Shown piece after piece: positions 36,265 to 45,464 of a DNA stretch of 64,000 nucleotides (within the stretch, counting starts at the first letter, position 1; each line of letters opens with the position of its first letter). Made by a program: the position numbers and the translations under genes. This DNA is from Taibaiella sp. Its GTDB lineage: Bacteria; Bacteroidota; Bacteroidia; Chitinophagales; Chitinophagaceae. The notes beneath the pieces are model-generated. The model had not been told where the DNA came from. It did no database searches and was given only the letters and a program-made list of their open reading frames with translations. The DNA lies in assembly GCA_021740995.1 (NCBI GenBank), contig JAIOYR010000005.1, positions 34,400 to 98,399 on the forward strand, read 5' to 3'.

Positions 36265-37341
36265 ATGATCAACCAGGAGGCAAATGAGCGTTTTGAGAAG
36301 GGTAGGGGAGCGCAGTACAATCCTAAGAACAGGTTTCTGAAGGGGGAGTATGTGCAGGAGCATGCGGAAGGTATAGACGACTGGGAGCAGGAGAAGCGCA
36401 ATACTGAATATATACTTGACAACAGCAAGACACTGGTGAATACCGTAACCAGCCCTGACGTGGGTATGTTGTATTCTGCCAATCCCTATCAGGGGTGCGA
36501 GCATGGTTGTATCTACTGCTATGCCCGAAACAGCCATGAGTACTGGGGCTATAGTGCCGGTGTGGATTTTGAGAGCCGCATAGTGGTGAAAAAAAATGCA
36601 CCGGCATTGCTGCGCAAGTTCTTCGACAATAAGAACTGGGAGCCGGCTACGCTATCGCTCAGCGGCAATACAGACTGCTACCAGCCTATAGAGCGCAAGA
36701 TGAAGATAACCAGGGCGCTGCTGGAGATATGTCTGGAATACAGAAACCCGGTGGGCATAATAACCAAGAATGCACTGGTGCTGCGTGATATGGACCTGCT
36801 ACAGGAGCTGGCAAGCAGAAATCTGGTGCATGTGACAACATCGGTAACATCGCTGGATGAGCACCTGCGCCTGGTGATGGAGCCGCGCACTGCTTCTTAT
36901 CGCTCACGGCTGAAGGTGATAGAAACCCTCTCTAAGGCAGGGATACCCACTGGTATAATGAATGCGCCGCTGATACCCGGGCTGAATGATATGCACATAC
37001 ACGATGTGCTGAAAGCCGCCAGTGAGGCCGGGGCACAGTGGGCTGGCTATACAATAGTGCGGCTAAACGGAGCCATAGGTGGTATTTTCAAAGATTGGCT
37101 GCACAAGGCTTTCCCCGACAGGGCGGAGAAGGTGTGGCGCCAGATATGCGAGTGCCACGGCGGTAATGTGAATGACAGCCGGTTTGGAAACCGCATGGTA
37201 GGCGATGGCAAGTTTGCAGAGCTGATAAAAGACCAGTTTAAGCTATACTGCCGTAAGTTTCATCTGAATGAAACACACGTAGCGATGAACACTTCAGATT
37301 TTCGTAGAGGGAATAAGAACAGGCAGCTATCGTTGTTTTGA
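36265..37341 (+). CDS. PA0069-family (SplB-like) radical SAM protein
   Basis: 358 residues. The radical SAM cluster motif is in NPYQGCEHGCIYCYARNSHE (CxxxCxxC). Later conserved segments are LSLSGNTDCYQPIERKMKIT, VGIITKNALVLRDMDLL, TSVTSLDEHLRLVMEPRTAS and PLIPGLNDMHI. The family is related to spore photoproduct lyase (SplB) but is widespread in non-sporulating bacteria; the substrate is unproven. The extreme C-terminus is RQLSLF, a near-ideal beta-clamp-binding pentapeptide. It follows the Y-family polymerase after a repeat-rich 136-nt leader on the same strand. The context argues for a DNA-lesion or nucleic-acid role (inference). Confidence 0.92.
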   Translation: MINQEANERFEKGRGAQYNPKNRFLKGEYVQEHAEGIDDWEQEKRNTEYILDNSKTLVNTVTSPDVGMLYSANPYQGCEHGCIYCYARNSHEYWGYSAGVDFESRIVVKKNAPALLRKFFDNKNWEPATLSLSGNTDCYQPIERKMKITRALLEICLEYRNPVGIITKNALVLRDMDLLQELASRNLVHVTTSVTSLDEHLRLVMEPRTASYRSRLKVIETLSKAGIPTGIMNAPLIPGLNDMHIHDVLKAASEAGAQWAGYTIVRLNGAIGGIFKDWLHKAFPDRAEKVWRQICECHGGNVNDSRFGNRMVGDGKFAELIKDQFKLYCRKFHLNETHVAMNTSDFRRGNKNRQLSLF

Positions 37342-37364
37342 GCGGGTGAGGTGCCTGTATGCAA

Positions 37365-37392
37365 AAAGGGGCAACAAATTTGTCGCCCCTTT
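37365..37392. terminator. Bidirectional terminator between convergent genes
   Basis: A stem of about 14 bp with one mismatch (left arm from 37365, AAAGGGGC core; right arm to 37392, GCCCCTTT core) lies between the radical SAM stop (37341) and the sugar transferase stop (37416). A/T tracts on both sides make it usable in both directions. Confidence 0.75.
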
Positions 37393-37415
37393 CGTAATAT
37401 TATTTTCTGTAGATA

Positions 37416-38162
37416 TTATTTCCCTTTTTTGCCGGTTATCATTTCGTAGGCTTTTACAAACACACATACAAAAGTGTTGAGCAGAATGTTGATGTCGAGC
37501 CACACACTACGGTTTTTCATGTAGTATATATCCCACTGTATACGTTTGCGAAGTTCTCTTTCTACACTTATCTCGCCTATGTAGTCTTTTATCTGTGCCA
37601 TTCCGGTCATTCCGGGCTGCACCTCCAGGCGCAGGTTGTAGTAAGGGATACACTCTGAATAATAACGGGTGTGGTAAACCATATGTGGCCGCGGACCTAC
37701 TACACTCATGTCGCCCAGCAGCACATTGAAGAATTGAGGGGTTTCATCGAGGTGTGTAACTCTGAGGAATTTACCTATGGTAGTAATACGGTTGTCATTG
37801 ATAGAAACCTGACGGGTATCGGCTTCATCATTTACAAACATGGTGCGAAACTTGAAGCAATTGAACTCTACCCCCATGTATCCGGTGCGTTTCTGCACAA
37901 AGAAAACAGGTCCTTTTGATGTAAGCTTTATTATAATAGCCAGAATAGGTGTAAGCCATGACATAACTGTGATAATAAACAGTGCAGACAAAGAAACGTC
38001 CATGATGCGTTTTATTGCCATATAGTACGCTGCCGGCTGATGTTCCAGATACTGTTGATTCATTTCCTGAAACATATAGCGTATACTAGCCATATCCGTT
38101 TGAGGAATAGATGTATTTTGTTCTTTTTGAAGTGTGAGATCTAATGTTGCTTCTTGTTTCAT
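37416..38162 (-). CDS. Undecaprenyl-phosphate sugar phosphotransferase (WcaJ/ExoY C-terminal type)
   Basis: 248 residues. One membrane helix (about 63-88) precedes the bacterial sugar-transferase domain: AIKRIMDVSLSALF, KGPVFFVQKRTGYMG, FNCFKFRTMFVNDEA, THLDETPQFFNVLLGDMSVV, GPRPHMVYHTRYY, and LRLEVQPGMTGMAQI. This is the short form without the N-terminal four-helix/CoA-binding part. It attaches the first sugar-1-phosphate to the lipid carrier at the cytoplasmic face. It is the last gene of the minus-strand polysaccharide group and most likely uses the product of the dehydratase at 31-33 kb. Confidence 0.93.
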   Translation of the reverse strand: MKQEATLDLTLQKEQNTSIPQTDMASIRYMFQEMNQQYLEHQPAAYYMAIKRIMDVSLSALFIITVMSWLTPILAIIIKLTSKGPVFFVQKRTGYMGVEFNCFKFRTMFVNDEADTRQVSINDNRITTIGKFLRVTHLDETPQFFNVLLGDMSVVGPRPHMVYHTRYYSECIPYYNLRLEVQPGMTGMAQIKDYIGEISVERELRKRIQWDIYYMKNRSVWLDINILLNTFVCVFVKAYEMITGKKGK

Positions 38163-38234
38163 TTACGGTATAAACGGGTATTTGATTTTATACAGCAAAA
38201 ACCGTGCTAAAGTTGTAAAAGTAGGGATATTTTT

Positions 38235-41200
38235 TTAAGATTTATAATTAATACTAAAATCCTGCTTATCTAATGTTAAGTTTGGATTATAGAATGGGTC
38301 ACGCTTGATATATTTATCCCATTTCTCTTTGAAATAGGCTACCTCTCTCAAATGTCGCTCATATGATGGCTTGTTCTGATGCGGATGACCTCTGGTTGCA
38401 GATTCGTAGTGATACAATACTACATCAGGTACATACACATTGTAGTATCCTTTATCTAATATTTTTAGGCAGAAGTCCACATCGTTGAACTCTACTTCCA
38501 GTTTCTCATCCATTCCGTCTACTTCTTCAAATACACTCTTGCGGCACATAAGGCAAGCCGCTGTTACTGCGGAGTAGTTGGTAGTAGACTGCAGATAGTT
38601 GAAGTAACCCGGATCGTCCTTGTAGTAATTTACAAATACGTGGCCTGCTACGCCACCCAGAGCTATAACGGTTCCGGCATGTTGGATATTATCATCAGGA
38701 TAGAGGAGCTTCACACCAACAGCCCCTATGCGCTGCTGTTGGGCGAAGGAAACCATTGTTGTCAGCCAGTCTGAGTGTAGAATTTCTACATCATTATTCA
38801 ATAGAAGTACAAACTCTCCTGTGCTGTGCGACACGCCAATGTTCATTAACTTGGAGAAGTTGAACGGGAATTTGGCTTCTATACAACGGAAAATACTACT
38901 GTATTTTTCTTTATAGCTTTCCATCAGCTCAAAGAACTCGTCGGTGGTACTGTTATTGTCAAGTACTATTATTTCGTAGTTAGGGTAATCGGTAAGTGCA
39001 ATGATTGAATCAATCGTATTGCGCATCAGTTTTGCATGGTCTTTAGTAGGTATTATTATACTTACCTTGTCTAATGCCGTAACGTGATACTTAACTCTGT
39101 AACCCATTAACCCCGGCAGGTACTGTACTTCTCCGGGCAGGTTTCTGCGCACCAGTGTTTCCTCGAGGGCTTTTTTTGCTGCCATAAACGCATATGGCTT
39201 CACATCAGCATTTTGAGATGCGGATAACTGGTGTATCCGCCAGTGATATAGTACTTTGGCAATGTGGCCTACCTTATCGGTATGGTCGGTAGCTCTTAGT
39301 ATCAGGTCGTAATCCTGACTACCTTCATATCCCAATCTATAACCACCTACTTTATCGAGCAGTGATTTTTTGTATACCGTGATATGCGTAATGTAGTTTT
39401 TGGCAAATAAGTTGTCCGGGGCAAAATCAGGTTTGAAATAAGGTGTAGAGTATACACCGTTATCATCAATCTTATCCTCATCTGAGTAGATAATCTCTAC
39501 GTCCGGATTTTCATTGATGTATTTTACTACTTCAAATGCGCAGTTTGTGGTCAGCAGGTCATCGTGGTCCAGACATAAAACATAATCACCTGTTACCAGA
39601 CTCAGGGCAGAGTTGGAGCAGGCAGAGATGTGACCGTTTTCTTTTCTGAATATTACTTTTATTCTGGGGTCTCTTAATGAGTAGGTATGCAGCATTCTGT
39701 TTACCTGTTCATTAGGCGAGCAATCGTCGGCAATGCACAATTCTATGTTATCATAAGACTGGCTCAATACCGAATCAATAGCCGCCTTTAGGTACTCTAC
39801 CGGTGGGTTGTATACCGGCATTATGATGCTTATCTTAGGCTTTATTGTGAAGGTGTTTATCTTGTCGTCGTATTCTTTCTTTAATTTTTCCGGATTTAGT
39901 TTATTGATAATCCACTCCTGATAGGTGTCTATGCTACCTGACTGGTTATCTGCGTCCTCTTCATCCAGAAATACGATTTTTACCCGCTTGTCTTCTGCAA
40001 GCAGGTATAGTTTCCTCAGTACCGATTTTACGACTTTTCTGAAAATCCGGAATCCGGGCTTTGTAAACATGAAGAATATAAACTTCAGCATTTTCAGAAT
40101 TCCCCTGCCTCCCGGCGAAGCTTCTTTGAAGAATATTTTCTTAAAATGACTTAATTTATGAGCCGCTTTAAAATACCACCTGCTTTCAAGCAGAATGATG
40201 TGATTTTGCAATTGGCTTCTTTGGTCGCTCACAGATTTCAGCTCGTCCTTGGAGTGAGCTATAAGTGATTGCAAAGTAGAAACCTTGTAATTTAGTTTTA
40301 CAATTTCGTGTTGGGGCAGGTGTTGGTTTTCGGTTACCTGCAGCAATACATTATTTAGGTTTTGCTCAAATAGCGATTTGTGTTTCTGGATGAGCGTGCT
40401 GTACGCGTTATCAGAAATTACGCCGTTGTTTTCATCATATTTAGTAGCAATAGACGGAGTTATCGCCTCTGTTTCAAAAGCGTGACTGTCTTGCTTTTTT
40501 AACAAACGGATACAAAAGTCCCAAATCGAAAATTTCAAATCAAACGACTTGTCAAAGCCGCTTGCCTGTTCCCATTCTGCTCTGGTAAACACCAAATTGT
40601 CAGGAATTGCTTTTACTGTCAATAACTCTACCAGCGTTAATTTGGTGTCAGTATTTTCATTCAGCTTGTGTGCACTGAGATTACCAAAAACAAAAGACGG
40701 AGATTTGAAATCCTTGAAAGGAGACAGTAAGTTGATGATTGAATAATTTAGCAACAAATCGTCTATAATAATGTAAGGGCAGAAGGTCTTGTTTATGATG
40801 TTGTTTATTCCTTCTGCTATCTTCGGTTTGTCGTTAGTTACCACCCTTATATCAGGCAATGGCAGCGATTCATCATTCAATATGTTTTTCACAAAAGCTG
40901 CATCCTGAGCATTACGGCAAAGTATGGTAAAGTCTGGATGAGGAACAAATGAATGATAAAACTGGAATATTTTATTCAGAAGTATTTCTTCGGTAATATG
41001 TTCATTAAATAGTATAATAATGAGCAGATCATTTCCGTTAAACCATATAGGGTTGTTGTAAATATTGTTTTGCTTATCAAGTTCCTGCTTTAGGCCGAAT
41101 AATTCATAATTATCAGGGCGGATGTAAGAATCAGCATTTTCTTTTCTGAACAGAATTTCATTGGTGGCTGGAATTTCTTTTATCGATATGTCTGAAGAAA

Positions 41201-41738
41201 ATGCCAGACTTTTCAGCACTACAGAGGGTGCGTATTTTACGTTATTTTTATCTAGGATTATGCTGTTTGATCTGTGGGAAGTATGAAAATCGAGCACTTG
41301 CGATAAGTATCCATCAGACAGATTGCGGGTAGTGATTTTATTTATTTTAGTGCCATACAAAAACAGGAACGAAGCGTAAGGAAATAATGTATAAATCTTT
41401 AGCTCGAAAAAGAGTTCGTAATCTAATTGTAGCCCCCACAATTTTTTATTGTCAAAGCCTTCGTCGATTATTAGTTTTACTATAGCACGGTAATCATCTG
41501 TTTTTTTATCGTTAGCGGATGCGGTTATTGGGAGTAATTTGCGGGTATCAGAGTTGGCAAAGTAATTTTTTTTGTGAGTGGAGTTACTTATGTCTTTATT
41601 ACTGTTTTTATTCAAAATAACATGCTCAGATAGTAATACAGCCAATTCATCCCCATCACTTTTGTTAGGGGAAATAATAAAGATTGGAATAATTCCTGGT
41701 TGTAATTTATTTAGAACAACTGTCTGTAATGATTGCAT
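38235..41738 (-). CDS. Giant multidomain glycosyltransferase (two GT2 domains)
   Basis: 1167 residues. The N-terminal about 480 residues form a GT-like region with LLNYSIINLLSPF and a diverged donor-binding part. A coiled-coil/basic linker (about 490-600) follows. GT2 domain 1 begins KISIIMPVYNPPVEYLKAAI (about 640), with ADDCSPNE and CLDHDDLLTTN (DxD-like). GT2 domain 2 begins KVSIIIPTKDHAKLMRNTID (about 890), with VLDNNSTTDEFF, LLLNNDVEILHSDWL and EVEFNDVDFCLKI. Such proteins assemble O-antigen or rhamnan-type repeats by alternating two linkages. It overlaps the ABC ATPase gene by 28 nt, so translation is coupled. The sugar specificities are unknown. Confidence 0.9.
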   Translation of the reverse strand: MQSLQTVVLNKLQPGIIPIFIISPNKSDGDELAVLLSEHVILNKNSNKDISNSTHKKNYFANSDTRKLLPITASANDKKTDDYRAIVKLIIDEGFDNKKLWGLQLDYELFFELKIYTLFPYASFLFLYGTKINKITTRNLSDGYLSQVLDFHTSHRSNSIILDKNNVKYAPSVVLKSLAFSSDISIKEIPATNEILFRKENADSYIRPDNYELFGLKQELDKQNNIYNNPIWFNGNDLLIIILFNEHITEEILLNKIFQFYHSFVPHPDFTILCRNAQDAAFVKNILNDESLPLPDIRVVTNDKPKIAEGINNIINKTFCPYIIIDDLLLNYSIINLLSPFKDFKSPSFVFGNLSAHKLNENTDTKLTLVELLTVKAIPDNLVFTRAEWEQASGFDKSFDLKFSIWDFCIRLLKKQDSHAFETEAITPSIATKYDENNGVISDNAYSTLIQKHKSLFEQNLNNVLLQVTENQHLPQHEIVKLNYKVSTLQSLIAHSKDELKSVSDQRSQLQNHIILLESRWYFKAAHKLSHFKKIFFKEASPGGRGILKMLKFIFFMFTKPGFRIFRKVVKSVLRKLYLLAEDKRVKIVFLDEEDADNQSGSIDTYQEWIINKLNPEKLKKEYDDKINTFTIKPKISIIMPVYNPPVEYLKAAIDSVLSQSYDNIELCIADDCSPNEQVNRMLHTYSLRDPRIKVIFRKENGHISACSNSALSLVTGDYVLCLDHDDLLTTNCAFEVVKYINENPDVEIIYSDEDKIDDNGVYSTPYFKPDFAPDNLFAKNYITHITVYKKSLLDKVGGYRLGYEGSQDYDLILRATDHTDKVGHIAKVLYHWRIHQLSASQNADVKPYAFMAAKKALEETLVRRNLPGEVQYLPGLMGYRVKYHVTALDKVSIIIPTKDHAKLMRNTIDSIIALTDYPNYEIIVLDNNSTTDEFFELMESYKEKYSSIFRCIEAKFPFNFSKLMNIGVSHSTGEFVLLLNNDVEILHSDWLTTMVSFAQQQRIGAVGVKLLYPDDNIQHAGTVIALGGVAGHVFVNYYKDDPGYFNYLQSTTNYSAVTAACLMCRKSVFEEVDGMDEKLEVEFNDVDFCLKILDKGYYNVYVPDVVLYHYESATRGHPHQNKPSYERHLREVAYFKEKWDKYIKRDPFYNPNLTLDKQDFSINYKS

Positions 41739-42439
41739 ACGTCTAAAGAGTTTCCACTATGAATTAATTCACCATGCTCCAACAATATTGCCTTATTACA
41801 TATTTTCGCAACATCGTCAGGGAAATGGGAAACAAAAAGTATTGTTTTCCCTTCGTTTTTAATTTTATAAATTTTTTCCAAACACTTTGCCTGAAACCCT
41901 TGATCGCCTACTGCCAGTACTTCGTCTATGATAAGAATGTCAGACTCGTTGGCTAAAGATATGGAAAACGCAAGACGTGCAACCATTCCCGATGAATATT
42001 GTTTTACCGGCATGCGTAATACCTCGTCACTTAGTTCTGAAAATTCTCTGATATTCTCTACGGCGTTGGTGTTTTTTCTGGCGGTCCCGTATAAAGCTAA
42101 TAAAAGAGTAATATTTTCATATCCTGTAAGCTCCTGTTCCAGACCGGCACCTATGGCAAGTATGGGTGCAAACGTACCTTTTACAGTCACTTTGCCTTCA
42201 TCTGGCTTTATAATTCCGGCTATTGTGCGCAGCAGTGTGCTTTTGCCTGAGCCATTGCGGCCCAATATGCCCAGACTCTCGCCTTTATTCACCTCAACTG
42301 ATATGTTATTGAGTATAGTTTTGTTTGTGAATGGACTTTTTCTGTATGTAATAAGGTCTTTGATAGAGTGTACCCCTACATTATTCTGCCAGAAACTGAC
42401 ATGAACTTTATCGACGCTGATTATTGTTTCTTTTGACAT
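41711..42439 (-). CDS. Polysaccharide ABC exporter ATPase (Wzt/TagH-like)
   Basis: 242 residues. Walker A is GILGRNGSGKST, the signature is VKQYSSGMVARLAFS, Walker B is ILIIDEVLAVGD, and the switch His is in LFVSHF. The N-terminal FWQNNVGVHSIKDLITYRKS segment is typical of the Wzt/TagH subfamily. It lacks the C-terminal carbohydrate-binding domain of O9a-type Wzt, so the exporter probably does not need a terminal cap on its polymer. It pairs with the permease encoded 9 nt upstream and overlaps the GT2 gene downstream. Exports lipid-linked polysaccharide across the inner membrane. Confidence 0.94.
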   Translation of the reverse strand: MSKETIISVDKVHVSFWQNNVGVHSIKDLITYRKSPFTNKTILNNISVEVNKGESLGILGRNGSGKSTLLRTIAGIIKPDEGKVTVKGTFAPILAIGAGLEQELTGYENITLLLALYGTARKNTNAVENIREFSELSDEVLRMPVKQYSSGMVARLAFSISLANESDILIIDEVLAVGDQGFQAKCLEKIYKIKNEGKTILFVSHFPDDVAKICNKAILLEHGELIHSGNSLDVCNHYRQLF

Positions 42440-42448
42440 TAACGGGTA

Positions 42449-43198
42449 CTAAATTGCAGAAATAAATTGGTTTTTTAATCTATTGAAAACAAACTGACCT
42501 ATGAGATACATGATTACAGCTATTATAATGCATTGACTCCACAAATGCCAGGATGGTACCACCGGGTCGTTAAAGATATTTCTGCCCAGCTTTATGAAAT
42601 AATACACCGGGTTGAGCTTAATAACAAATTTGTATTCTTCCGGAATTGCTTTTTCGGGGTAGGCGATAGGGGTGAGATAAAAAACCGCAGGCTGTACTGT
42701 ATTCCAGATAATGCCTACGTCTCTGAAAAATACATTTAAAGATGAAAGCAGTAGGCTGAAACCAAATGCAAAAAGTGAAAAAAGCAGTACACAGGGGATA
42801 ATGAGCAACAATCTGAAACTGTACTCAAGGTTGAACCATCCCATAATAATCACAAATACTACGAGTGTAAGTAACAGATTGAATAACTCGCTAAGCATTT
42901 CTGAAAGGGGGAAAAAAATAGAAGGGATATTAAGGGACTTTATAAGGCCTGAAGACCCTACAATATTGCCTACACTTTGTCCCGTAACATTTGAGAAGAA
43001 AAACCACAGTATAAGCCCTGATGTAGCAAATAATACGTAGTTGTCCAAATCTGGAAAACCCTTACTGAAAATAACTATAAAAATCAGCAAATAAATAAGC
43101 GGCTTAATAAACCCCCAAAAAAAGCCCACTAACGAATTCTTATACCTTAATATAACATTTCGCTTGCTTAAGGCATATATTCGTGTAATGTTTTGCAC
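42449..43198 (-). CDS. Polysaccharide ABC exporter permease (Wzm-like)
   Basis: 249 residues from a GTG start (MQNITRIYALSKRNVILRYK). Six membrane helices are arranged as in ABC-2 type Wzm/TagG permeases, with the amphipathic N-terminal helix and FFWGFIKPLIYLLIF. The periplasmic segment YLTPIAYPEKAIPEEYKFVI, then LNPVYYFIKLGRNI, is family-typical. It is the first gene of the Wzm-Wzt-GT2-sugar transferase group on this strand and forms the channel with the following ATPase. It diverges from the GT4 gene, with a 56-nt intergenic region holding TATCTTTC as a weak -7 candidate. Confidence 0.93.
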   Translation of the reverse strand: MQNITRIYALSKRNVILRYKNSLVGFFWGFIKPLIYLLIFIVIFSKGFPDLDNYVLFATSGLILWFFFSNVTGQSVGNIVGSSGLIKSLNIPSIFFPLSEMLSELFNLLLTLVVFVIIMGWFNLEYSFRLLLIIPCVLLFSLFAFGFSLLLSSLNVFFRDVGIIWNTVQPAVFYLTPIAYPEKAIPEEYKFVIKLNPVYYFIKLGRNIFNDPVVPSWHLWSQCIIIAVIMYLIGQFVFNRLKNQFISAI

Positions 43199-43254
43199 GT
43201 TGATAAATTTGTTGATACTTTGTGCAAGAAAGATAAACTATCCTGCAATAAAAA

Positions 43255-44307
43255 ATGAAATTATTTGTAAATGCACGCTTTTTAACCCAACCAGTTTCGG
43301 GTGTGCAAAGGTACGGAATTGAATGTTGCAGAAAAATTAAAAAATTATACCCTTCATCGGTATTCCTTACGCCTAAAAATATATGGAATACAGCTGTTGC
43401 TGCTGAGTTAGGTGCAACAGTGATAGGTGTAAATACAGGGCATGTCTGGGAGCAGCTCGATTTAGTACTATATCTTAGGAAACAAAACAGCCCACCCTTA
43501 TTCAACCCATGCAATACGGCTCCCGTTATGTATGCCAATAATTACATTACCCTGCACGACCTTGCTTTTTTTCATCACCCGGAATGGAATTCAAAATTAT
43601 TTTCATTGTGGTACAATGCATTGATACCCCACCTAGTAAAGAATTGCCGGCATTTATTTACAGTAAGTGAAACTATGCGCGCGGAAATTGCCCGTTGTTA
43701 CCACATGCCCACTGCAGTTATATCCGTTACTTACAACGGCGTGGCAGAGCAAATGATAAGCCGTCGTCCTGCTAATATGCCTTCTAAAGAGAAAATTATA
43801 CTGGCAGTAGGTAGCTTCAATATTCGCAAAAATCACCACAGCCTCATAAAGGCCTTTCAGGAAAGCAAAATAAAAGACCAGTACAAGCTTGTAATTATTG
43901 GAGATAAAAACAAAGTGTTTAGTGAAACGGGGATTGATGAGCTTCAAATGAAGCGTAGCAATATACTGGTATATAGCCACCTGGCCGAAGCAGACCTGAT
44001 TGATATGTATCAAAAAGCTGAGATCCTGGTGTCTTTGTCGGTCTACGAAGGTTTTGGTATACCAATACTGGAAGGGATATATAATGGTTGCAAAATAGTA
44101 TGCTCCGACATTGCGGTATACCGGGAGCTTTACGATAACTATGCGGTCTTCTGTAACCCCAATAATATTTCAGAAATTATTGAGGCTATTAACACAGCTT
44201 CACAATCGACGCATGTAGGGGAGGAAGGTATAAGGCAGCTGGTTTCAAGATTCAATTACGAAGTATCAGCTAAGAAAATTATTGAAGAAATGCTCAATCT
44301 AAGGTGA
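43255..44307 (+). CDS. Glycosyltransferase family 4 (group 1)
   Basis: 350 residues. GT-B fold. The N-terminal acceptor domain starts FVNARFLTQPVSGVQRYGIE, which resembles mannosyltransferases of polysaccharide loci. The C-terminal donor domain has KIILAVGSFNIRKNHHSLIK, YSHLAEADLIDMYQKAEILV and the nucleotide-sugar motif SVYEGFGIPILEGIYNGCKI with the EX7E glutamates. Probably adds a sugar (mannose-like by subfamily, uncertain) to the growing lipid-linked oligosaccharide at the cytoplasmic membrane face. It is divergent from the exporter operon but clearly belongs to the same locus. Confidence 0.9.
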   Translation: MKLFVNARFLTQPVSGVQRYGIECCRKIKKLYPSSVFLTPKNIWNTAVAAELGATVIGVNTGHVWEQLDLVLYLRKQNSPPLFNPCNTAPVMYANNYITLHDLAFFHHPEWNSKLFSLWYNALIPHLVKNCRHLFTVSETMRAEIARCYHMPTAVISVTYNGVAEQMISRRPANMPSKEKIILAVGSFNIRKNHHSLIKAFQESKIKDQYKLVIIGDKNKVFSETGIDELQMKRSNILVYSHLAEADLIDMYQKAEILVSLSVYEGFGIPILEGIYNGCKIVCSDIAVYRELYDNYAVFCNPNNISEIIEAINTASQSTHVGEEGIRQLVSRFNYEVSAKKIIEEMLNLR

Positions 44308-44341
44308 TTTGCATATCTATCCCTAACGGATGAAAAAGTAT

Positions 44342-45397
44342 TTATGCTGTACCCTTATCTAGGGTAAAGCCAAAGGAGGAGCCTACACCAGGCTTGCTTC
44401 TTACGTTTACAGTCTGTCCGTGTGCCTCTATTATATGTTTCACAATAGCCAGTCCAAGTCCTGTCCCCCCTATGGCGCGTGCTCTGCTGCGGTCGGCACG
44501 GTAGAAGCGCTCAAATATGCGCGACAGGTGCTCCTCTGCAATGCCAGGCCCATCGTCAGATATTTCTATGTAAACGTGTTTGTCATCAACCTCATAACAG
44601 CCAGCAATAACAGCACCTTGTTCATTGCCATATTTTACCGCATTCTCTACCAGGTTCACTATTACCTGCTTTATTTTGGGTTTATCTGCATTTACCAGTA
44701 TGGGGCGTTCGGTACCTTTCTTTATCGATAGATTAATTTCTTTTGCTTTAGCGTTCAGTGAGAGCTCTTCATATACATCTTTTATAAGGTCCTGTATCGC
44801 AAATGTCTCCTGTATCAGCGGTATTTTTCCGGATTCCAGCTTTGATATTTCATCCAGATCATCTACTAGTCTTACCAGGCGGTCTATTCCTTTCGATGCG
44901 TTTGTTAGAAATTTAATATTTACTTCTGGGTCTTGTAGTGCGCCACCCAGCAATGTATCTACATAGCCCTGAACAGAAAATATTGGTGTGCGTAGCTCGT
45001 GTGCCAGATTCATCAGAAATTCTTTCCTGAACTGCTCATTGGCTTTGAGTATTTCTATTTCATTTTTTTTCTGTGCGGCCCATTCCTTTACATCATTATT
45101 CACCTCATCTATTGACTTTTGTGGCAGTATATTTTCATAAAAGTACTCTTCGCGTTTGGTGGCTTTGGTCTGGTAAATGAATTTATAAATCAACTTGATT
45201 TTCCGATAAATAAACTTTTGCAAAGTGTAGTGATACACACTGTAGATAACTATAAAAGTAATACCGAAAACAACAAGCGGTGTCTGCCATTTGTTGTTGA
45301 TAAACATGCTCATTATTGCATTTGCGATTGCAATAACGAGTGCAGTAATAAAAGACAGTAATCTCGGGGAGAGATTTTTGGTATCCAACAATGACAT
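44342..45397 (-). CDS. Membrane sensor histidine kinase (PhoR-like)
   Basis: 351 residues. Two N-terminal helices (about 11-32 and 39-58) with almost no periplasmic loop, a cytoplasmic linker, then HisKA with FLMNLAHELRTPIFSVQGYV (His133) and HATPase with NLVENAVKYG, DDGPGIAEEH and GGTGLGLAIV. Lacking a periplasmic sensor domain, it likely senses membrane state or a partner protein. It follows a PhoB/OmpR-type regulator on the same strand after 67 nt, so the two form a two-component system. The signal is unknown. The phoR-phoB resemblance is at family level only; no pst genes are nearby. Confidence 0.92.
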   Translation of the reverse strand: MSLLDTKNLSPRLLSFITALVIAIANAIMSMFINNKWQTPLVVFGITFIVIYSVYHYTLQKFIYRKIKLIYKFIYQTKATKREEYFYENILPQKSIDEVNNDVKEWAAQKKNEIEILKANEQFRKEFLMNLAHELRTPIFSVQGYVDTLLGGALQDPEVNIKFLTNASKGIDRLVRLVDDLDEISKLESGKIPLIQETFAIQDLIKDVYEELSLNAKAKEINLSIKKGTERPILVNADKPKIKQVIVNLVENAVKYGNEQGAVIAGCYEVDDKHVYIEISDDGPGIAEEHLSRIFERFYRADRSRARAIGGTGLGLAIVKHIIEAHGQTVNVRSKPGVGSSFGFTLDKGTA

Positions 45398-45464
45398 GGT
45401 ACTAAGGTAAAGGAAAAGTAGATATCCTGTTCACAATTCTGACTATGCCAAATAATCAAAGAAA

